From JAFANK01 sp036741695 (GTDB taxonomy: Bacteria; Vulcanimicrobiota; Vulcanimicrobiia; Eremiobacterales; Eremiobacteraceae), in the NCBI GenBank assembly GCA_036741695.1, contig DAINRU010000005.1:1-64000 (forward strand): DNA of 64,000 nucleotides, read 5' to 3'. Of the stretch, positions 58,762-64,000 are shown one piece after another (the first letter of the stretch is position 1; every line of letters starts with the position of its first letter). Below the pieces are notes generated by a model. That model was not told the origin of the DNA and did no database searches. It saw nothing but the letters and a program-made list of their open reading frames with translations. A program made the position numbers and the translations under genes.

Positions 58762-60095
58762 GCGCGCGCCTCGCCCGGGCGGGGCTCATCGAACACGTCG
58801 AGGTCGAGCAGGTGGTGGAGCGATTCGCGCCGCGCGATGAGACGAAAGCTTCGACCGTCGGCGAGCGCGACCGCAGGACGCGGGAAACGGTTGTAGTTGC
58901 TTGCCATCGAGTAGGTGTAGGCACCGGTGTCGGCGACTTGGAGGACGTCACCGGGCTGCGGATCGTCCAGCGGCACATCGCGGAAGAGCAGATCGCTCTC
59001 GCAGTGGCGGCCAAACACCGTATAGCGGACATCGCTGTGTGACGACGGACGGGCCAAGAGCCTGACCGGATAGGTGGCTTCGTACAGCGCCGGGCGCGGG
59101 TTATCGGACATGCCGCCATCGACGATCAGCGCCGTCCTTCCCGTGCCAAGTTGCTTGCGCACGACGATCGTGTACAGTGTCGTGCCGGCGCGAGCAACGA
59201 TCGCACGGCCCGGCTCGACCATGAGTTGCGGACGCGTGCGTGGCGAAGCCGCAAACGTACGCTCGAGAGCCTCGTAGATCACTTGCGCCCAGGCTTCAGG
59301 GGTCGGCGCGCCGCGTTCGTCCTCGCTCGATATTCCGAGTCCACCACCGACGTTGATGACGCCGCACGGCACTCCGTGCTCGAGCTCAAGCTGCGAGGCG
59401 AAATCGACAAGGCGCTCGATCTCCTCACTGTACGAAGCAAGGTCGACGATCTGCGAGCCGATGTGGCAATGGATGCCGCGAAAGTCGAGGGCTGAACGCT
59501 CGCGCACCGCGCGGATGGCCCGAAGGGCTTGCCCGTCGGTCAAGGGGAAGCCGAACTTCGACTCTAACGCGGACGTCTGCACTTGCGATCTCGTCTGTGC
59601 CGCCACTCCAACGTTGATGCGGACGAGCACGGGCGCAGGCGCGCCGGACGCCGCTGCCATGCGTGCCACGGACTCGATCTCAGCATGATGGTCGAGCACG
59701 ATGTATCCGACGCCCGATCGCAGGGCGAGCGCCAGTTCCTGATCTGTCTTGGCACAGCCATGGAGGAGGCAGCGGCTCGCCGGAACTCCGGCCTGCAGTG
59801 CGGCCTGCAGCTCCCCCTCCGAGCAAACGTCAAGCGCTAACCCCTCGGCGTGTGCGATGTTGGCGATCGCCTTGAGGCCCAGCGCCTTCGCAGCATACAC
59901 GACGTCGCAGCGCCAGCCGTCGCGTGCGAAAGCGGAGCGAAAGCGGCGCATGGTGCTGCGCAGCTGGCGTTCGTCGATCACGAGCAAGGGCGTGCCGAAC
60001 TGGTGCGCGGCGTGAGCGAGGTCACGAGCTTCAAGCGCCGACCGGTCGGAATCGCTCGTCCGGCCGTCGACCGCCTGTTCGGAGTTGTGGTTCAT
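58758..60095 (-). CDS. lysA: Diaminopimelate decarboxylase
   Basis: The product has 445 residues, fold type III PLP enzyme. The PLP Lys is in DVVYAAKALGLKAI (about residue 70), with HCHIGSQI, GGGLGIS, EPGRAIVARAGT and the C-terminal CESDLLF and GAYTYSMASNYNRFPRPAV. It makes lysine from meso-diaminopimelate, which is also a peptidoglycan building block used by the adjacent wall genes. It opens the lysA to aminotransferase unit. A weak promoter (TATAGT near 60109) lies just upstream. Confidence 0.95.
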   Translation of the reverse strand: MNHNSEQAVDGRTSDSDRSALEARDLAHAAHQFGTPLLVIDERQLRSTMRRFRSAFARDGWRCDVVYAAKALGLKAIANIAHAEGLALDVCSEGELQAALQAGVPASRCLLHGCAKTDQELALALRSGVGYIVLDHHAEIESVARMAAASGAPAPVLVRINVGVAAQTRSQVQTSALESKFGFPLTDGQALRAIRAVRERSALDFRGIHCHIGSQIVDLASYSEEIERLVDFASQLELEHGVPCGVINVGGGLGISSEDERGAPTPEAWAQVIYEALERTFAASPRTRPQLMVEPGRAIVARAGTTLYTIVVRKQLGTGRTALIVDGGMSDNPRPALYEATYPVRLLARPSSHSDVRYTVFGRHCESDLLFRDVPLDDPQPGDVLQVADTGAYTYSMASNYNRFPRPAVALADGRSFRLIARRESLHHLLDLDVFDEPRPGEARA

Positions 60096-60424
60096 GGTCC
60101 AATCGACTATAGTGAGTGTGGCGCCGCATCAAGCCGGCCGCCGTCCTTTATGCCCAATTTTCGCTCAGACGATCCTTTGTATCGTGATCTCCACGAGGCG
60201 CTTGCGTCCGGCCCTCGCTTGCGCCGGCTCGTGCGCGCCGCGGGCAACATCCGCATACTGCTCTTCGGACTTCCCGGTACTCGTCGCGCGACGCGTCCTG
60301 TGGCAACCGGTACCTTCTCCTATCCAGCATTCGGCGCCAACTAGCTCCGCGGTCCGCGTCCACCCATGCGCAGCCGCGATGTCTTCGCGGCAAGCATCGT
60401 CCTTACCGCTGCGCGGCGTGCGCT
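60096..60424. other. Spacer between nadD and lysA, with a possible small gene
   Basis: On the minus strand, TTGATG and TATAGT about 15 bases apart lie just before lysA and may be its promoter with a very short leader. On the plus strand, 60150-60344 could encode 64 residues (MPNFRSDDPLYRDLHEAL, then RNIRILLFGLPG-like basic-hydrophobic sequence). It has no clear ribosome binding site, so I do not call it as a gene. The rest shows nothing recognisable. Confidence 0.35.
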
Positions 60425-61033
60425 TCAGCGCGTTTGGTAGAGCTTCGCCGTCGCGATGTAGTCCGCCACCGCGTCAGGCACCAGATACCGGATCGGTTTG
60501 CCTTCGCCAACGCGCGCGCGAATGATGCTTGCCGAGACGTCGACGAGCGGCAGGTTGAGCACGACGAAGCGCTCCGCAAGATCCACCGGCAGTGTCGCAA
60601 GCGTCGTTCCCAGACGTGAAGCCTGCGTGCCCTCTCGGGCGACCACATAGAACGTTGACAGCTCGCGTACGACTTCATCGAGCCGTCGCCAGGGCGTATC
60701 GACGAGCGAATCGGCACCTGCGATAAAGCACAACGTAGCATCCGGGTGCGCTGCGCGCACGAGCGGCATGGTGTCGGCCGTGTACACAGGTCCGGGCTGG
60801 CGCAGCGCGGTCTCGTCAAACGCGAAGCGTGGTTCATCGTAGATGGCGAGCTCGACCATGGCACGGCGGGCGTTGGGTGGCGCGACGGCGCTGCGATGCG
60901 CGGGGTCGCCCACCGGCATGAAGAGCACGCGATCGAGCCCAGCCTCGGCGGCCACGGCGCTTGCCACGAAGAGATGCCCGACGTGGATCGGGTCGAAGGC
61001 TCCGCCGAAGATGCCCAGCCGCTCAGACGACAT
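60425..61033 (-). CDS. nadD: Nicotinate-nucleotide adenylyltransferase
   Basis: The product has 202 residues. GIFGGAFDPIHVGHLFVA is the nucleotidyltransferase HxGH site and SASIIRARVGEGKPIRYLVPDAV is the C-terminal ISSTxIR-type motif. It makes deamido-NAD in NAD synthesis. ATG overlaps the obg stop by one base (TGATG). The obg-nadD order is common, but rsfS, usually next, is absent here. Confidence 0.96.
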   Translation of the reverse strand: MSSERLGIFGGAFDPIHVGHLFVASAVAAEAGLDRVLFMPVGDPAHRSAVAPPNARRAMVELAIYDEPRFAFDETALRQPGPVYTADTMPLVRAAHPDATLCFIAGADSLVDTPWRRLDEVVRELSTFYVVAREGTQASRLGTTLATLPVDLAERFVVLNLPLVDVSASIIRARVGEGKPIRYLVPDAVADYIATAKLYQTR

Positions 61034-62286
61034 CAGAGCACGATCTCTGCGTCGCCGACGCGAACGCGATCGCCCGGCTTGGCGCCGGCTTTCTCGAGCT
61101 TGCGCCGCGCGCCGGTACGCGCGAGCGCGCGCTGGAAGTATACTTGTCCTTCGTCCGTATCGAGGTCGGTCATGGCCGCCACGCGTTCGATCTTGGTCCC
61201 GCTCAGGCGAAAGGCGCGGCCCTCTTTTTTGACGAGCACGGTCGCGTCCAGCGGCTTAGGCTTTGGCCGCAAGACGACTTCGCCTTGGCCTTCGTCCTCT
61301 GTCGCGCGCGCCGCTCGCACCGCGTTGTAGACCGCGCCCATGAGCTCGCGGATTCCGGCGCCCGTTGCCGCTGAGATGCCATAGACGCTGTCACCGACCG
61401 CCGCGCGCACCGCGGCGAGCGTCGCATCTGCGCCTGGCAGGTCTTGCTTGGAGACCGCGACGATACGCCGGACGCGCAGCAGCCGCGGATTCCAGGCGCG
61501 CAGCTCGCGCTCGATCATCTTCAGCTGCTTCACGGCGTCGGCGGGCGCAGCGGAACCATCGATGAGATGGATGAGCACGCGCGTGCGCTCCACGTGTCGC
61601 AAGAAGCGGTCGCCGAGGCCAGCGCCCTTGCTCGCGCCTTCGATGAGGCCGGGGACGTCGACCAAGACGAAGTTGGCGTCGATGTCGACGGTGACGACGC
61701 CGAGCTGCGGCTCGAGCGTGGTGAACGGGTAATCGGCGATCTTCGGACGAGCGGCGGAGACGGCAGCGAGCAGCGTCGACTTGCCGGCATTGGGTGCCCC
61801 GACGATTCCGGCGTCGGCGAGCAATTTGAGCTGCAGATCGAGCTCGTGCTCCTCACCCGGCTCGCCGCGCTGTGCGAAGCGTGGCGCCTGCTTGACGGCT
61901 GTGGCGAAATGCTGATTGCCCAAGCCTCCGCGTCCGCCGCGTGCCACGCAGACGCGTTCGCCCGGCTGGTTGAGATCGGCGAGCAGCTTGTCACCCTCGT
62001 ACACGAGCGTGCCGCACGGCACCGGGATGACGATATCGTCGCCCGTCTTGCCATGGCAGTTCTGTCCGGCGCCATGCCCGCCATGCGCCGCCGTGAAACG
62101 CCGCTTGTGGCGGAAATCGCCGAGCGTCGTGCGCTGCGGATCGGCCAGGAAATAGACGGAGCCCCCGCGCCCGCCGTCGCCGCCGTCGGGGCCGCCGCGC
62201 GGCACGTACTTCTCGCGGCGAAACGAGACGACGCCGTTGCCGCCGTTACCACCGCGAACCGTGATGCGTGCTTGATCGATGAACAC
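61033..62286 (-). CDS. obg: Obg-family GTPase
   Basis: The product has 417 residues. The Gly-rich Obg fold fills about 1-158 (VRGGNGGNGVVSFRREKYVPRGGPDGGDGGRGG). The G domain has GAPNAGKSTLLAAV, DVPGLIEGA and SKQD. A C-terminal OCT domain covers about 330-417. Obg acts in large-subunit ribosome assembly and stress control. It starts with GTG at 62286 with a weak ribosome binding site. A terminator stands between it and rpmA, so read-through or a separate promoter must supply it. Confidence 0.97.
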   Translation of the reverse strand: MFIDQARITVRGGNGGNGVVSFRREKYVPRGGPDGGDGGRGGSVYFLADPQRTTLGDFRHKRRFTAAHGGHGAGQNCHGKTGDDIVIPVPCGTLVYEGDKLLADLNQPGERVCVARGGRGGLGNQHFATAVKQAPRFAQRGEPGEEHELDLQLKLLADAGIVGAPNAGKSTLLAAVSAARPKIADYPFTTLEPQLGVVTVDIDANFVLVDVPGLIEGASKGAGLGDRFLRHVERTRVLIHLIDGSAAPADAVKQLKMIERELRAWNPRLLRVRRIVAVSKQDLPGADATLAAVRAAVGDSVYGISAATGAGIRELMGAVYNAVRAARATEDEGQGEVVLRPKPKPLDATVLVKKEGRAFRLSGTKIERVAAMTDLDTDEGQVYFQRALARTGARRKLEKAGAKPGDRVRVGDAEIVL

Positions 62287-62299
62287 GAGCGTCAGCTAC

Positions 62300-62333
62300 A
62301 AAAATAAAACGGACCGACGCTACAGCCGGTCCG
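62300..62333 (-). terminator. Intrinsic terminator between rpmA and obg
   Basis: On the minus strand, CGGACCG (62333-62327) pairs with CGGTCCG (62316-62310) around a ten-base loop and is followed at once by TTTTATTTTT (62309-62300). This is a standard Rho-independent terminator after rpmA. It ends 14 bases before the obg start, so it can work as an attenuator for obg and nadD. Confidence 0.85.
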
Positions 62334-62365
62334 AAGTGCACAAAGACGCAGGCCGTGCGTGACGG

Positions 62366-62668
62366 TTACGACTTCGCGCCGGCGAGCTCGGCTGCGACGA
62401 CTTTCACGGTCTGCTGATCGCGTCCGCGCCGGGCGAACTCGACGAAACCATCGGTCAACGCGAAGAGCGTGTTGTCCTTGCCCATGCCGACATTCGTGCC
62501 GGGATAGTACTGCGTGCCGCGCTGGCGCAGGATGATGTTGCCCGCGATGACGCGCTCGCCGCCGAATTTCTTGACGCCCAGGCGCTTGCTTTGGGAGTCG
62601 CGACCGTTACGCGAAGAGCCAAGGCCTTTTTTATGCGCGAAACGCTGCAGGTTGATGATGAACGACAC
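62366..62668 (-). CDS. rpmA: 50S ribosomal protein L27 with Prp-type N-terminal extension
   Basis: The product has 100 residues. HKKGLGSSRNGRDSQSKRLGVKKFGGERV is the conserved L27 core, followed by GNIILRQRGTQYYPGTNVGMGKDNTLFAL. Before it stands MSFIINLQRFA, which resembles the leader (consensus NLQFFA) that the Prp protease removes in Firmicutes to free the functional N-terminus. Cutting after A11 would leave HKKG. The start is GTG at 62668 with GAGGAG about ten bases upstream. rplU and prp, usual neighbours, are not next to it. Confidence 0.95.
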   Translation of the reverse strand: MSFIINLQRFAHKKGLGSSRNGRDSQSKRLGVKKFGGERVIAGNIILRQRGTQYYPGTNVGMGKDNTLFALTDGFVEFARRGRDQQTVKVVAAELAGAKS

Positions 62669-62721
62669 TCTTGAAAACGCTCCTCGGTAAGGATGGATCG
62701 CCCAATTTTTGGCGCCCCGGT

Positions 62722-62751
62722 AGTATATCAAATGGTTCGCCGGCCGGTCAA
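62722..62751 (-). promoter_or_regulatory. Sigma-70-type promoter of rpmA
   Basis: On the minus strand, TTGACC (62751-62746) and TATACT (62727-62722) are 18 bases apart. Transcription would start near 62715, about 46 bases before the rpmA GTG. This makes rpmA the first gene of its unit. Confidence 0.75.
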
Positions 62752-62830
62752 ACCATGCTTGGGATAGGGGATAAGCGACATGAGACCGGCCTTTGGCTTA
62801 TGCTGCGGGACAATATCGCTTAGGTGACGG

Positions 62831-64000
62831 CTACGTGGACGCGCGGAACACCAATCTCACGCGCGCGTCGATCCTCACTGTGTGATCGCTCGGCAGCTCC
62901 AAACGGTCATTATAGATCCACTCTGGTGCTACGATCTGTGCCCCTTGTTCGCACGCCTGCCCCGATGTCAGCGGATACGCAACTGCCAAGACCAGGCGAC
63001 GCAAATGGCGCCGGGCAGTGTGTGCGGCATCGACCGCTTGTTGCATGGCTGCTTTCGCTGACACAGCGTACGCGTGGTCAATGTCATCGGCGCACGTATC
63101 GATCGCGGTTGAGGTATCGTATTTCAATCCGATGTGTAGCGGCCTGTAGGCTTGTTGGAGCAAGGTCACAAGTCTTTCGACGGCTGCCATATCGTATGTC
63201 TTCAGGAGCAGCTCGTATATGACCGGGAACTGACCAACACCATCTGTTTGGCCAGTTGCGTCCGCGACGCCGGGCTGTGCGCGCAATTTAGCCGCGACCG
63301 CCCGTGGGTCGGGCAGTGTAGGGCTTGGACTATAACTTGAGTCGAGCGAATCGATTTTGATGTCGAGTCGAAGTTCGTCCGCAGCAAACGTTTGCTGCAC
63401 CTCGCCCAGCGCGCTGATGGTCGACGTATCATCAGGGACGTCGATCGGCACAGGGTCAGGCGCTGGCGTGCGCCGGTTCATCACGAGGGGATTCTGCGTG
63501 CCGATTGGGTGCACAACTCCGTAGCTGACAAACCCCGAAGGCTCAGGCGTGGGAGTTGGAAGCCGGCGCCAAGACGCTGACCCTTCGCCGGTCATCGTCA
63601 TTGCGACGCCTACCGGAACCAGCGTATCATGGTCTTTCCAGATGCTGTCCTGGTAGAGGGCGACGAGTGAGACATACGACACGCCGACGCCGAGCGCACG
63701 CGCCAACGATTGAGCGAGCCGCGCTGCGCCGACCACACCTACCGCATCGCAATCGTAGCCGAGGCGTTCGCAGTGTTCTCTCTTCACTGCAACCAGCGCG
63801 AATATCTCCGGCCTGTCCGCGGCGACGACCGCAGATAGTGAAGGCGGCCCTATGTAGGCCCAGCGGTCGCCAAAGTATTCGCTGGCCCTTGCGATACTAC
63901 CGAAGTGTTGCGGGAGAGACCATATCGGTCTCGCGCCGACAAAGGCGCTGGTATCGGCGTCAGCGCCGCTGAGGCCTCGCGCGCTACTTAACGGGTCTGC
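62831..64000 (-). CDS. SIMPL (DUF541)-like protein, cut by the right edge
   Basis: The frame is open to base 64000, so the N-terminus lies outside; 389 residues are visible. A Pro/Thr-rich linker (PTPTPEPSG) sits near the middle. The C-terminal half fits the SIMPL pattern: ISALGEVQQTFAADELRLDIKIDSLDS as first strands, PVIYELLLKTYDMAAVERLV, and the helix AVSAKAAMQQAVDAAHTARRHLRRLVLAVAYPL. SIMPL proteins are periplasmic or cell-surface and mostly uncharacterised. The GTG at 63787 is inside the frame and probably not the start. It ends 163 bases before the rpmA start region. Confidence 0.5.
   Translation of the reverse strand, partial: ADPLSSARGLSGADADTSAFVGARPIWSLPQHFGSIARASEYFGDRWAYIGPPSLSAVVAADRPEIFALVAVKREHCERLGYDCDAVGVVGAARLAQSLARALGVGVSYVSLVALYQDSIWKDHDTLVPVGVAMTMTGEGSASWRRLPTPTPEPSGFVSYGVVHPIGTQNPLVMNRRTPAPDPVPIDVPDDTSTISALGEVQQTFAADELRLDIKIDSLDSSYSPSPTLPDPRAVAAKLRAQPGVADATGQTDGVGQFPVIYELLLKTYDMAAVERLVTLLQQAYRPLHIGLKYDTSTAIDTCADDIDHAYAVSAKAAMQQAVDAAHTARRHLRRLVLAVAYPLTSGQACEQGAQIVAPEWIYNDRLELPSDHTVRIDARVRLVFRAST

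Noticed and set aside
60150..60344. 64-residue plus-strand gene between nadD and lysA
   Set aside because: No ribosome binding site and no recognisable pattern; kept only as a note in the spacer entry.
1..64000. CRISPR arrays, tRNA or rRNA genes, insertion sequences, prophage
   Set aside because: I saw no regularly spaced repeats, no cloverleaf with CCA-type ends, no rRNA stretches, and no transposase or phage structural genes.

Overview
The window is 64 kb of GC-rich bacterial chromosome that contains the replication origin. dnaA, dnaN, recF, a dciA-like gene and gyrB run leftward from about 37.1 kb. rpmH, rnpA, yidD, yidC, jag, mnmE, mnmG, rsmG, cca, parA and parB run rightward from about 37.8 kb. 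Between the two arms lies a 710-bp spacer with a DnaA-box cluster (the likely oriC). A parS-type palindrome sits at 44.74 kb. The genome is that of a diderm with lipopolysaccharide: lpxA, lpxB, lpxC, lpxD, fabZ, lptB, lptC, an lptF/G permease, bamA, tamB, OmpH/Skp-like genes and an O-antigen-ligase-like gene are all present. Ribosomal protein L27 carries a Prp-type N-terminal extension like that of Firmicutes, and an lpxB-related gene and a DUF3084 gene of a kind I associate with Cyanobacteria and Deinococcus are present. This mix suggests a diderm Terrabacteria lineage such as Eremiobacterota (WPS-2). That assignment is inference from gene content and is not proven by the sequence.

Layout. 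0-3.8 kb: secreted proteins of unknown role, including a FecR/DUF6600-like protein. 3.8-30.0 kb (minus strand): one almost unbroken series of 22 genes for the outer envelope. In transcription order it is tamB, bamA, three OmpH/Skp-like genes, lpxD, lpxC, fabZ, lpxA, lpxB, a metallophosphoesterase, an lpxB-related gene, an O-antigen-ligase-like gene, lptC, lptB, lptF/G, DUF3084, a YqgF-like gene, an outer-membrane barrel, a TPR protein, a glycosyltransferase and an epimerase. 30.2-37.1 kb (minus): replication genes. 37.1-37.8 kb: oriC. 37.8-47.9 kb (plus): ribosome, RNase P, membrane insertion, tRNA modification and chromosome segregation, interrupted by a stand-alone LAGLIDADG-family gene that carries the parS motif at its start. 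47.9-51.5 kb (plus): a secreted GH57-like protein, a ThiD-like kinase and trpS. 51.6-60.1 kb (minus): lysA, a DUF3465 lipoprotein, maf, mreB, mreC, mreD, mrdA, an aminotransferase and two small membrane proteins. 60.4-62.8 kb (minus): rpmA, obg and nadD behind a strong promoter, with an intrinsic terminator between rpmA and obg. The right edge cuts a SIMPL-like protein.

How the parts work together: the long minus-strand series holds nearly the whole path from lipid A synthesis through LPS export to outer-membrane protein insertion, so the outer membrane can be built from one locus beside oriC. Start/stop overlaps of 1-4 bases show tight translational coupling inside it. The most unusual points are the tandem parS-like sites inside a degenerate homing-endonuclease gene, zinc ribbons added to YidC and to the DciA-like protein, the Prp-type L27 leader without rplU or prp beside it, a terminator-like hairpin in the dnaA leader, a 139-base element with 26-base terminal inverted repeats after gyrB, and a YqgF-like gene with no ordinary start codon.
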